From assembly GCA_030685235.1 (NCBI GenBank), contig MU839082.1, positions 434,001 to 498,000 of the forward strand: 64,000 bases of DNA, read 5' to 3'. A program made the translations under genes and the position numbers. Below the pieces are notes generated by a model, which saw only the letters and a program-made list of their open reading frames with translations, searched no databases and had not been told where the DNA came from. Each line of letters begins with the position of its first letter. Position 1 is the stretch's first letter. The stretch is from Copromyces sp. CBS 386.78. Taxonomy: Eukaryota; Ascomycota; Sordariomycetes; Sordariales; Sordariaceae. Positions 53,609-64,000 of the stretch are shown here, piece by piece.

Positions 53609-54144
53609 TTGGCTGGTGAAAATCCGACGATGCCCCCAATCGAACTCAGATGCCAATTTACCACTTATGTGTGTTTGTTGCTCCGTCAGGAATACCACGA
53701 TCCATCCTCGGTGCTCATTCATGCCCATCGCAGGACCGGCCGGCACTTATTCTCAAATCATAAACTCCAGGACCTTTGCGAGAATCGGCCAGTCCTCTAC
53801 CAGTTCTACCACTGGGGTATCTCTCAAAAACTCCATCCGAGGCGCACCTGACCTTGTTTTAGCCCACCGACCCTTGGTGTGTAAACCCTCACCATTCGCT
53901 GAATGTCGGTACCAGATATGCAAAAATAAAAGCAAAGCAAAAAGGATTCCAGAAACCCACAATTAACGAAACGAAACGGTGTTATGCCTCTGTTCCCAAC
54001 CCAAAGCATCCAACCGAAACTGCAAACCTCTCTCACCTCCATATCCATGAGCGACTAACTCTAGGTAGACTTCATCTACGTGAGAGACGATTGACCTAGA
54101 GGCCGCCACCTAAGTCCATCCCACATAAGTTTGCACCGAGATAC
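53609..54144. other. Convergent 3' flanks of 2EXR and BRE2 genes
   Basis: 536 bp. Short frames only. No gene is supported. Confidence 0.5.
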
Positions 54145-55966
54145 CTAATCGTCCTGGACAAGCTCCTTGATCTCCTCCCTACCGCCCGGCAATAACTGCG
54201 CCCCACCGCCACCCGTCGCCAGCAACTTCTCGGCGTCCTTCGCCGTGAGGTTGAACCGGTCAATCACCTTGCCGCCGTCCTGGGCCCAAAACCCGACCTC
54301 GTCGATGATGTCGTAGACGATATCTTCGACTATCTGCTCCTCGTAGCGGTCCGACACCGGACGTAGAGGTTTTTGATTCGGAACACTACCGTCGTCAAGC
54401 ATGTCCACGTCGTCCTCATCGCCTCCTACCCCGTTCTGGTGTTTCTGCGGGAGACCAGAGCCAGGTGGTGGGAACCAGAAGTCTGGGCCAAAGTTCACCT
54501 CGACGGCGCCGCCGCGGAAAACGCTTACGGCTGGGTAGTATCCGACGGTTCCGTCGTCGAGGGCTTCCCTGCCGGCGTGTGCCCCCGACTGCGTGCTTTG
54601 TTTCGAGGCGGGTGGCAGGAAGGCGAACAGGTCGGTCCAAGGTGCGCCCATGTCCTTTCCGTTTTTGTAGATTTTGATGTACGAGTTTGGTAGTGTCCGC
54701 AGTGACGGCAAGGGGTGATTTGGGTTTGGCTGCTCCGGGGAGTTTGATCCCGCCGATGTTACCGGCGCTGGGCTGAACAGGTCTTCCAGCTCTTTGGTAG
54801 TGTGGTAGTCGATCTTCTCAAAGTAGATGTGCTGCTTGAATCGAATGGGGATTCGGTCCCGGATGATATTGGGTGCCTCCAGCGATGGCTCGTCGTCTGC
54901 CAAGTCGACCGCAGGGTTATAATGCCCGGTTACGATCTTCCTGTGTAGGTGCTCAGAAGGAAGCTGGATCTCCAGCCCGATCACATCGCCTTCTTTGATC
55001 TCCTCGCCGGGCGGGAAGAAGTCCTTCGGCCGCGACATGTGCACTTTCTGTCCAGCCACGTCGCGAATACCATAACTGTAGCAATCGAACCCGACGGGGG
55101 CATCAAGAGAGGCCTCTCGCCGTGCCCAACCAAGACGAACATGCCCATGCGCCTTGGTATCACCTTCAGAACCTGGCTCGCGCAGCGTGCCTCGGGTCAC
55201 CTTGCACTCCCAATACCACCTGCCCTCTCGCACGGCCACGTTGGCTCGTGACATGCGGAAGCCCTTGTCGGTTGTGACATGACGACCCTGTCGGTCGAAG
55301 TATACGTGGGAGGCAGAGTCCTCGAAGGCCATGTGGGCAGCGTACGGCTCGGTCTCGGTCTGCCGATAAAAGAACATCGAGGGAAAGGTCGGATCCGCTA
55401 TACAGTGGGTGTAATGGAATGCTCTCTTGTTGAAGACACTGGAGAGAAAGGAGCGTTAGTGTATGTTCCCGTTTCATAGAAAGGGTAAAGTCTAGGGTAG
55501 ATAATGCGTACTGCTCCGTTGCATCAAAGAACTCTATCGTCTCGCCCTCAGGCCCTTGAACTTCGTGATGGCTGTTGAAGACCGGACCACGAGCGGGCTC
55601 GAAATCAGTAAGCTTGGGCGGAGCTAGTTTGTAACGCGCAGGGAGCAATTCGTTGATAGAGGGCTCCTTGTGTTGCTGCTTGGGGTCGGGAGTTGCTCTA
55701 GAACTGTCGGAACCGCCAGCCGCTGCCTTGGCCTCCCTCTTCTTAAACGAGTCCTTCTTTGTTCTCTTCTCGCGGTTCAGAACTGCTGCTTGCTGGGTTT
55801 CCTCGGGTGCTTGTATTTGAGCCCGTGGAGCGGCCTTGTTCTCGGGGTTTAGGGGTGATGGGACTGCTGGACTGTGATCGTCTTCGAGTGCGCGCTTCTG
55901 AGGGACCGTCGTGGCAGCTCCAGAGGGTGTTGGCTCCCTTCGGGGAGAACCTACGTCGCTGGCCAT
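54145..55966 (-). CDS. bre2: COMPASS subunit Bre2/Ash2 (SPRY domain)
   Basis: Two exons, 55512-55966 and 54145-55438, joined across a 73-bp intron (GTACGC donor, CCAG acceptor), give 582 residues. The first ~120 residues are charged and disordered. A conserved Ash2 segment follows (LLPARYKLAPPKLTDF, then FNKRAFHYTHCIADP). The SPRY domain starts near residue 190 (YFDRQGRHVTTDKGFRMSRA) and contains REGRWYWECKV, HVRLGWARREASLDAPVG and YSYGIRDVAGQKVH. It then has an Ash2-type insert and closes with GYYPAVSVFRGGAVEVNFGP. Bre2/Ash2 is needed for histone H3 lysine 4 methylation by Set1 in the nucleus. Length fits fungal orthologues. There is no PHD/winged-helix N terminus as in animal ASH2L, as expected for Bre2-type proteins. 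Confidence 0.93.
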
Positions 55967-56709
55967 ATTCGACCTGGCAAACGTCGTACTTGCAGTAGCG
56001 TCGGCAGATAATTGACTGAGTGGTATGCTTTGCGCTTGTGGGTTGTCCTTTGCTTGACGATGGCTTGTGCTCGGACTCGAAGGGCGAGGACCTCAAGTCC
56101 AAAGTATCGAGGGGACCTCTTCTGATCGACGGAAGCTATCGATAATTCGATGGTAAGAATAATCCGAAAGAAGTGGTAGTGGAACTGCGAGAAAACGCTT
56201 TGGAAATGGAGATTGGGTTCCAGAGTTCAGGTTCGGAGGAAATCGATGTTTGTGTGAGATTCTTGGAAAGAGTTCGGAGATGCATGCAAGAAGACAGGAA
56301 GACATGAAATGATGGAAGCTTCAATCGCATCTTGCGACTGATAGCAGCGTGTCGCGACAAAGGGTGGGGGGCTTCCGAGTCGTCTGTTAGCTCCATTGCT
56401 AATTGCCCTGCTTGTTAGTCACCAGCTGTGTGGACCATCTGAACGCTAACAGCAGGCCAGCTGCCTGCCGCAAGCATGTCTTTTGCTAGCGGTCGACACT
56501 TGGAAAGACGCCAAGACCGTTGCGTCGCGGGTGATTCCATTGTTCGCCTTGACGCCAGCGGTTTGAATTTCTGGATTTCTTCCCCATCAACAACATTTCA
56601 ACACTTTCCATTCCACGACAATCCCAACCCCGATTATCCTCCCGCCCACCGAAACGGCTCTAGCATCTCTACTACGCCCGACGAACATACATAACGGCCG
56701 AGCGACAAG
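55967..56709. promoter_or_regulatory. Shared divergent promoter of bre2 and cef1
   Basis: 743 bp separate the two start codons, which are transcribed away from each other. The cef1-proximal 150 bp are C/A-rich with CCACC-type leader sequence. No TATA box or named site was recognised. Confidence 0.55.
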
Positions 56710-59110
56710 ATGCCCGTCGTCAAGGGAGGAGTGTGGACCAACATCGAGGATGAAATCCTCAAGGCGTCGGTCAGCAAGTATGGCCTGAATCAGTGGGCCC
56801 GCGTCTCGTCGTTGCTGGCCCGCAAGACCCCCAAGCAGTGCAAGGCAAGATGGGCCGAATGGCTGGATCCTAGCATCAAGAAGATCGAATGGAGCAAGGA
56901 GGAGGATGAGAAGCTGTTGCATCTTGCCAAGCTGATGCCGACCCAATGGCGTACCATTGCCCCCATCGTTGGAAGAACCGCCAACCAGTGCCTGGAAAGA
57001 TACCAAAGACTTCTTGACGAAGCCGAGCAACGAGAGTCATCCGCTCTTGGCTTAACGGGCCCCGATGGAGGCGAAGCTCACGCGCCCAGCGCCGACGATG
57101 TTCGCAAACTACGACCCGGCGAGGTCGACCCGGATCCGGAAACGAAACCGGCACGCCCCGATACCATCGATCTCGATGAGGATGAGAAGGAGATGTTGAG
57201 CGAGGCTCGCGCGCGTCTGGCCAACACACAGGGTAAAAAGGCCAAGCGAAAGGCCCGTGAGCGACAGCAGGAGGAGTCACGCCGACTGGCCGCTCTCCAG
57301 AAGCGTCGCGAGTTGAAGACGGCCGGTATCAATATCAAGGTTACGACCAAGAAGAAGGGCCAGATGGACTACAATGCCGATATTCCATTCGAAAAGAAGC
57401 CAGTTCCTGGATTCTACGACACCACCGACGAGATGTCTCGCAACGAGTACCAGCGCTCCCATTTCGACCCCAAGAAGCAGCAGGTTGGGAACAAGCGCAA
57501 AGGGGAAGAGGACGAGAGAGACGGCAAAAGAAGAAAGGGCGACAAGGACCCATCTGTGCAGGCCGCCCTCAAGGCTGGTCAACTGCAGAAGATGCGGGAG
57601 GCAGAACAGAGCAGCAAGCGGAGGTCTTTGGTCCTGCCAGCACCACAGGTCGGCGAAGGCGAGTTGGAGGAGATTGTGAAGATGGGCATGATTGGCGAGC
57701 GGGCAAACATGTTGGCTCGCGAGAGCGACAATGATGCGACTCGTGGTCTGATCAACAACTACTCGACACTCAACACCAATGCGCCAATCCGAACACCGAT
57801 GGCCCCCGCTCAAGAAGACCACATCGCAAACGAGATTCGCAACATCCGGGCATTGACAGAGACACAGTCCTCGCTGCTTGGTGGAGAGAATACCCCTCTA
57901 CACCAGGGGGCGGGCTCTACTGGCTTCGAGTCGGTTGCGCCGCGGAAGCAGGTCATGTCAACACCTAACCCCTTAGCCACCCCCTTGCGGGCTGCTGGAG
58001 CTGGTCCTGGCGCCACGCCCCTCCGCGTCGGCCAGACACCGCTGCGCACTCCCCGTGATACGTTTGCTCTCAATGATGCTGGTGACGAAATGTCGCTAGT
58101 AGGTGGCACACCTCGGGATGTTAAGATGCGCGAGACGTCCATCCGGCATCAGCTCAAGCAAGGGCTCGCGTCTCTTCCCAAGCCCAAAGAGACCGAGTGG
58201 GAGCTCGAGCTGCCGGATGATCAGCAAGAGCCCAAGACCGCTGAGCAGCTGGAGGAGGATGCTGCTGAGCGTGATCGTCGAGAAAGAGAGATTAGGGAGG
58301 CGCGAGAGCTGTTGGAGCGTAGGAGACGTACGCAGGTTATGCAGCGGGATCTGCCTCGGCCCGTCCAAGTTGACTACCAGTCTCTGCTAAAGGAGGCCTC
58401 GCAGGCCGAGGACCCCGCCAAGGTCCTCATCGCTCGTGAGGCGGCATTGCTCGTAGCTCATGATGCCACTAGGTATCCTCTACCGGGGGCTCAGCCAACT
58501 GCCCGGGCACTGGAGATCCAGAAAATCAACGATGCTGCGTTGCAGGAGGCCAAGCTTCAGGTTCTGATGGAAATCAAGGATAAGCCAAAGCCGGAAGAAG
58601 TTCAAGCCGCATGGGAAAAGAGCAACAGCAGCTCCCTCTTGCTTGGGCTGGGATGCTATGAGGACGATGAAGAGGAAGAGCAGATTTCGACCATGCAAAT
58701 TGCGCTTGAGGTACGTTCAACTGACTCCATTTTTGCATTTTTAAAAGTTCGCCGGCTAACCAAACCTTTAGGAGGTCATTGACCAAATCGTCGCCTCGGC
58801 GGAGAAGGGCAACAAGCTCGAGAAGAAGCTCAACTTGCATCTGGGCGGTTACAAGAACCGGGCTGAAATGCTGCGCAAGAAGATTAGCGAGGCTCATGAG
58901 GCGTTGGAAAAGGCGACCAATGCTCTCGGTGCTTTCAAGGTCCTCCAGTCCTCGGAGCAGGCCGCTATTCGTAACCGGCTGGCGGCGCTACGTGGAGAGG
59001 TGGGCTTTGTCAGCACGAGGGAGAGAGAGGCGCAGGAGTTGTATAGGAGGACGAGGGAGGAGTTGGATGCTTTGACGCTCAATGGGCCGAAGACCAATGG
59101 GTTCCGTTGA
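56710..59110 (+). CDS. cef1: Pre-mRNA splicing factor Cef1/Cdc5
   Basis: Two exons, 56710-58710 and 58772-59110, with a 61-bp intron (GTACGT donor, TTTAG acceptor) near the 3' end, give 779 residues. Two Myb repeats occupy residues about 6-56 ([20 protein letters not shown], then [10 protein letters not shown]) and 57-107 ([30 protein letters not shown]). A basic region follows with [20 protein letters not shown] and the conserved [24 protein letters not shown] block, including [12 protein letters not shown]. The Cdc5 C-terminal domain is seen from about 390 ([27 protein letters not shown]) and later coiled coil. The protein is a core member of the Prp19/NineTeen complex that activates the spliceosome. 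Family length and order are typical. Confidence 0.95.
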
Positions 59111-59706
59111 GAGATGTGTTGGAAGGATATGGTCAGGTCGCGATTAATGAATCATGGTTGTTTCATGGCATGGCATGGTGTGTCTGACAATTGCCTATAG
59201 AATGGTTACTGACGTCAATGAGCAAAAAAATTAGAAGCATTGAACGATATTCATATGTCTAGAGGGCATCTCTAAAAAAATCTCTGTGGAAGCACGCCTG
59301 TGCATAGGGAACTCAAACGGTGAGGTTCCTCTCCATGTAGGTTAGTTCTTCACCTTGGTCCCTTTCATCATTGGCAACCAGTAGTCCGTTAGCGAACCAT
59401 TTAACACATCTCCGTTTTCTTCTCTTCTTGCCTTCTTTCCCCGGTGGGCTCAACTGCATACAAAAAAGACTGAACCAAAAATATAAAATAAAAATGAAAT
59501 TTTTTTTTTAAAAAAAAAATTATTTAACCCCTATGCAACTCCCAAGATCACGCGCCTCAAATAGCATAGTGATATTTTTCCAATCCATCCAACGCCTGTA
59601 TATATCCTCTCTATATCCCGGTTACCCTCAATCGCTCATAACTTCGTATGCCCTGCCAGTCTCGTGTGTCGTAGTCGTAATCGTCTTTCACTCTTTCAAT
59701 CCTTCC
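59111..59706. other. Convergent 3' flanks
   Basis: 596 bp between two convergent genes. An A/T palindromic run (T9 followed by A9-type tract) lies near 59500-59520. No gene is seen. Confidence 0.55.
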
Positions 59707-60549
59707 TCAGTTCCTCTCAGAACCTGATGCAGGCGGTGGCGGTGGCCTCATCATCACCACCAGCAAAACACCGACCACCACTACCCCAACCAAGCACGCG
59801 AAAATCAACCGCCTGAGCGAGCGAGATCGGTGGCTGGGGAAGGTGGCTAGAGATGAGTTGAGTGCTGAAGAAGCGCCGTTGCCTGCTGCGCCAGGGCCGG
59901 AATTCAAGTTGTTTTCGACATCCGCTGCTATTAGGGGTGTGGTCTCGTCGGGTTTAGGCATGATGAACTGGTGCTGGGAGAAGAGATCGACTGCGGTATC
60001 TTCTGGTTGTCGTTCATGTGGTGGTAGTTCGTGCCGGCTACCATTAATAGTCGACACATCCCCATCCTCATCCTCACTATCAGTCGTCGTTGTGTAAGAC
60101 CCCGTCGTTGTCGAATCCTTTCGCCTCCGCCACGGCTGAGCCAAAGAAACGCTATTCCTCACACCCTGAAACCGGCCGATTTGGCTGTAGAAGGATGAGT
60201 CGGGCGCTATTGACGAAGAGGGCCCGAAAGATGGAAAGGGCCGGGTGTCGAGTGGTTCATGGTCGTCGGAGGATGTGAGCCATGAGGATGCCAACGCTGT
60301 TGCTGGGGCTGCTGCTGCTGTTGTAGGGCTGTATGGTGAAAGCCCGGTCTCAACATCGCTTATTCGCCGGTCCCAACGGCCGCGGGTTCGTGGGCTGATG
60401 ATGGATGATGCCATGGATTCGGTGGCATTGCCGATGCTGACGCTGAGGAGGGAACGGCTTGTTAGGGGGGTCTCTATGCCGAGGCCATCGCGGTTGTTGT
60501 TGGTGGTATTTGCGAGAATGGCGGTAGCGACGGAGTTGGGGGAGCTCAT
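59707..60549 (-). CDS. Tail-anchored membrane protein, 280 aa, unknown function
   Basis: Single exon with ATG at 60549 (MSSPNSVATAILANTTNNNR). The first ~240 residues are Ser/Thr/Pro-rich and hydrophilic with no clear domain; a short motif PDETTPLIA resembles acidic dileucine sorting signals. A single helix at the C terminus (LIFACLVGVVVVGVLLVVMM) is preceded by RSRSLRR and followed by only ~13 residues, so the protein is probably tail-anchored with a cytosolic N terminus. The dileucine-like motif suggests a vacuolar or endosomal membrane, but this is speculative. No homologous family is recognised. Confidence 0.75.
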   Translation of the reverse strand: MSSPNSVATAILANTTNNNRDGLGIETPLTSRSLLSVSIGNATESMASSIISPRTRGRWDRRISDVETGLSPYSPTTAAAAPATALASSWLTSSDDHEPLDTRPFPSFGPSSSIAPDSSFYSQIGRFQGVRNSVSLAQPWRRRKDSTTTGSYTTTTDSEDEDGDVSTINGSRHELPPHERQPEDTAVDLFSQHQFIMPKPDETTPLIAADVENNLNSGPGAAGNGASSALNSSLATFPSHRSRSLRRLIFACLVGVVVVGVLLVVMMRPPPPPASGSERN

Positions 60550-61637
60550 TGTTGTGAGGTTGTTGTTATTGATGGTGTTTCATGGGGGTCCCGTCGTGTG
60601 TGAAGTGCCACATGGAAAACTGGAGGTTAAAGTATGTGAGAGCACGGTTGAAGATGAGAGTTGGGAAACGAAAAGTGAGAAAAAAGAGAAGAAGTTAAAG
60701 AGAGGATCCGAGCTGACAGTCACATCGAAACAACATTGCGATCGATGCCTGTTTGACAATTCAATTAATATCCACTTTAAAGATCCCTACTACCGTACTA
60801 ACCTCCCCCATTCTTTTTCTTGGTTATTTCCCCCGTTTTTTTTCACCGGATGTTTTCTGTTTTCCTCACATTTTCTAGCTTCTTTGAATTTTCTGCAGAT
60901 CCAGGCCCTTTGTGGTTGGAAGTTCAATGAGCACCGCGTGCTTGGTTCACAATAATGATACATGACGGGTCGTCCCGCGTAAAAACCAAGACATTTCAGT
61001 GAACCATCCTCGTTGTCGGGTGACCAAGTTCTTCGCCGCCAAATTCATCACCCGCCCCCCGCAAGCTCCGATGCTCGGGCTTCGTAGAGTGGTGATCCCC
61101 TCTGTCAGGGCTTGTGTGGGAGGGCGAGGTTAAAAGCGGTCTAGCGGGTTCCAGTGGGCTAGACCACCCTGGCCTCTCGGTGCAGTGCATGACCTGAATG
61201 GCTTCTAGCCCGGGGTGTCAGAAAGTGGGTGCGGAGGCTGAGATGGGACGTTACCACAACTTTTGTTTCATTGGTCATTGTGTTTTTCAAATCTTTGCAA
61301 AGACCATTCTTCAGCTCATGTAACCCCTCCTTGTCTGTTTGAAATGTGAAGTATGGGAGCCGGTAACCGAGGGTGTCAAAGGTAGGTAACGTGTAACGGA
61401 GTGCGGTGGTGTAATTGGTGCTTTCTGCCCCAATTTTGAGGTAACTATCAGGTCACGTTGCTCTCTGGAGACAACTAACATGTCTCATATGCGGTGGACG
61501 GATATAACCATTCATTCGAGTGAAGAAATGATGGCTCTTTCTACCGTGTATTATCCCTCCTCTATGGCCTCGAACGCCGGCTACTGAGCTTTCCTTCCAC
61601 ATAGAACCATGTCCCATCCATTATCAGAACCTAAAGC
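60550..61637. other. Intergenic
   Basis: 1.1 kb holding the promoter of the tail-anchored gene (minus) and the 3' flank of the hexokinase gene (minus). Short frames only. Confidence 0.5.
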
Positions 61638-63365
61638 TTACGCCTGGGTGCTAGCCAAAGCAGCAGGCACTAAGATTCCCGCGCCAGTAATTCCCCCATC
61701 ATGACAGGGCTCCAAAGTTACCCGTATTTGTTTCCCTCCAGCGGCGAATTCTTCCTGCGTGATAAAATCCAAAAAGGCTTGTGTGTCTTTCAAGTAGTCT
61801 TGGAAGTGCTGTATACAGCCGCCAGTGTATCCGACCACAAGTTCATCGACACTGCCCCTGCCGATAGTGTCACCCTCGACTGTCTCTGGCGATTTAGGAA
61901 TCTCGTCCGCGCAGCGCAAAAGTCCAATGGTGGCTGCCGCGACAATGCCTGCTGCTCGTGTTTGGATAGCCTTGGCTATCTGATATAGGGCGTCCGCATG
62001 GTCGGATATCCACGTAAATGTCGTATCCGCGGTCAAGTCGAACTCTTTCTGTAGCTGCTCCAGAATATCACCCTTATGGCTATTCGGGTAAAAATGGCTG
62101 AGGAAGGTTGTGGAAAGACCAAAGCGCTGGTGAAGCCTCTGCGGCAGGTCGTCGGGCGAGACGCCATGGATAGTGGTCAAGAAGTCCACAAATATGAGCC
62201 TAGCCAACTCGCCCAGATAACGACCAGCCGTCATGTACTCCAATGGCTGGAAACCGGGGGCTTCGCCTGCCTTGTCCAGCTCCTCGTCCCAACGACTGAT
62301 CAATCCAAGCATCCGTAGCGGCTCTGCTGACCCGTTGATGCTCCATTCTGTGTTCACCGCAATCCCGACGTTCAAGAGGTCCTGGTCCTGCTGAACACTG
62401 ATCAGATCGGGGAATTTGTTTTGGTGCAGACTGCTCAGCTTTAGGGGTATCGTAGCGTTGCATCCAGTGCCGACGATGAGGCCCATGGCTGCTTTTTGGT
62501 TCGGCGCGGCTGGATATTGGTATACAAAGGATACCAATGTAGCCACAGCGTCGTTGGTAATAGCGGTGATCTTTATAGGCGGTAGGTCGGTTGTCCTGTG
62601 CTGTTCATATCCCTTCAGAAGGTGACCACCGAGGTCAAGATCTGATGTGATGGCGAAGCCCTTGCCCATAGCCATCAGAGTGGCTTCGGAAAGCGAGGTC
62701 TGCTTCATTGGAAAGCTGAAGGTGACGCCCATGGGCAACTCTTCCTCGGCAGATAACCCCCAGGTTTCACATCCTTCACGAACCACATGTGCTATGTGCT
62801 CTCCAACCCAGCCAAAGAGACGCTCTGAGTTCTCGTTCTTCAGGTTATCCAGGATAGGCCATGACTGCTCGAGGAGACGATTTAGACGACGGTCTTGGCC
62901 GTCAGGTAGGAGCTCCACGAAGCCCACTCGCAAATTTGAGCCACCACTAAGTCGAAAGTCAATATCAAGTACTGTTTTGAGTGAATACCGGGAGAGTTTT
63001 GGGGGGCATCCTACATGTCCATGGCAAGGAAGCTATATGTCACATCGTCAGCAAGCTACCACCTCGACTTTGCAGGTGCCGAGATATTGGATAAGGCGCC
63101 ATTATGGCCCCGTGCCACTGACACAATCCCATGCTTAACAGGAACATCGATGGATAATATAGCGAACTTACCGACCGGTGCTCTGGCGCCCCATTGGCCT
63201 CAAGATGGACATCGATATAGGAGTCGGTAGGAACTGGTCCAAAGACTCGGCAGACAAGTATTTGAAGTTGGTATAGAATTCCCTGGAGAGCTTCAAAGCA
63301 ACATGGTTGTCCAGAGCCAAGGGCTCCAGAAACTGGCTGATAGTGGTCACAGCCGAGGGTGACAT
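61638..63365 (-). CDS. Atypical hexokinase family protein with 18-nt microexon
   Basis: Exons 63172-63365, 63015-63032 and 61638-62946 give 506 residues. The 18-nt middle exon is flanked by TAG acceptor and GTAGG donor and restores the phosphate-1 loop as RFLAMDIGGSNLRVGFVEL, with Asp70. The N terminus has the hexokinase motif LDQFLPTPI. The sugar-binding segment reads FSFPMKQTSL, then GKGF (K166); canonical enzymes have WTKGF here. The catalytic Asp is kept (D203 in TNDAVATL). Others are LIVGTGCNA, VNTEWSING in place of WGAFG, and YMTAGRYLGELARL. The family is glycolytic hexokinase, but fungal members with such changes (HxkC/XprF, HxkD types) have regulatory rather than catalytic roles. Which applies here cannot be decided. 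C-terminal DGGITGAGILVPA fits the adenosine loop. Confidence 0.88.
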
Positions 63366-64000
63366 GATTGCTAACTTTTGTTCTGTGGTGGTGGTTGAAG
63401 TTCTAGGGAGGTCTGGTTGCTAGTTGACGATGCCGCGTTCTCATGTCTTGTCGAGATTAAGGTGATCGCCCTGGAAGCTTAAGGCGAGGCTGAGAGGAGG
63501 CCGAGGCATGGGTTTTTATACAACGCCGTCGATTCAATAGTCGGAGGCTGGGCAGACTTGGTTGTAGAGGGAGGAGCCGTTGGCCATGAATCACGAGCAC
63601 TTACTCGGGCTTTAGCTTGAATCAAGTAAAGTCCATGGCTCAGGGAGGATTAAGTTGGATGGGATTGTGGAGGATGTTGTGGACTGTCGCGGAGGACGGA
63701 GGGGACTGAGGAGTGAGGACCCATTCAGACAGGCTAGGAGGTCAATGATACGTGACATCGGAAACATCCATCCGAGTTTATAGGTACCAACCGTACAAAG
63801 CGTAACTTACCAACCAACAACCAGCCATTCGCAACTGGCCACAAAGACCCGGGCGGGAGCAATCAGCATGCCGCTTTCCATCCCAACACAATGGCAGGCA
63901 AGGCTGATATGATTTTGCGGGGGTTTGGGATGGGTGGCGTCGACGGGTTGCGGTTGGTTGCGGTTGGTCGCATGTAACAGATAGATTACCGGCACAAACT
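63366..64000. other. Hexokinase upstream region to window end
   Basis: 635 bp upstream of the hexokinase ATG, expected to hold its promoter and leader. No gene is recognised before the window ends. Confidence 0.5.

Noticed and set aside
1..64000. CRISPR arrays, operons, rRNA genes
   Set aside because: The sequence is eukaryotic with spliceosomal introns. No regularly spaced repeats or rRNA-like stretches, including 5S, were seen.

Overview
The window comes from the nuclear genome of a filamentous ascomycete (Pezizomycotina). It is most likely Neurospora or a close Sordariales relative. The signs are short spliceosomal introns (about 50 to 112 bp, GTRNGT donors), fungal-specific families (Zn2Cys6 regulator, CSC1/RSN1 channel, 2EXR proteins), tail-anchored and kelch membrane proteins with very long disordered tails, and a 10 kb AT-rich island whose repeats differ only by C/T and G/A transitions. 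That last pattern is the signature of RIP (repeat-induced point mutation). Genus is inference; no marker gene was compared.

Layout. 1-776: 5' part of a secreted Thr-rich protein gene (minus), running off the left edge. 1635-6341: large kelch/galactose-oxidase-like membrane protein (minus). 8220-9920: unknown coiled-coil protein (minus). 9921-13330: gene-poor. 13331-16075: CSC1/OSCA/TMEM63-type channel (plus), convergent with a TMEM184/OST-alpha family membrane protein (16498-18373, minus). 19465-29669: an AT-rich island that resolves into a pogo/Fot1-like DNA transposon with 68-bp terminal inverted repeats and flanking TA dinucleotides, split by a 7.1 kb Ty3/gypsy LTR retrotransposon on the minus strand. 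Both are dead. 30597-32507: low-complexity orphan ORF. 32529-35372: gamma-tubulin complex subunit GCP4. 36597-38224: senescence/spartin-domain protein (all minus). 38225-42862: long gene-poor leader or regulatory stretch. 42863-45862: Zn2Cys6 transcription factor (plus). 46539-46883 and 52814-53608: two 2EXR paralogues, one short, flanking NSE1 (48094-49125, minus) and a six-exon seven-helix membrane protein (50475-52248, plus). 54145-55966: BRE2/ASH2 (COMPASS, minus), divergent from CEF1/CDC5 (56710-59110, plus). 59707-60549: tail-anchored protein (minus). 61638-63365: atypical hexokinase (minus) with an 18-nt microexon.

Most genes are independent housekeeping functions: splicing, chromatin methylation, SMC5/6 repair, microtubule nucleation, membrane transport and sugar kinase or sensing. 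I see no metabolic cluster. The most distinctive biology is the nested, RIP-inactivated transposon pair with base-pair-level boundaries. Next are a diverged direct repeat bracketing the orphan ORF and GCP4, a transcription factor frame with no ATG at its 5' end, and the 2EXR paralogue pair. Splice sites were placed by hand from GT/AG signals, reading-frame continuity and family conservation. No search or alignment program was run.
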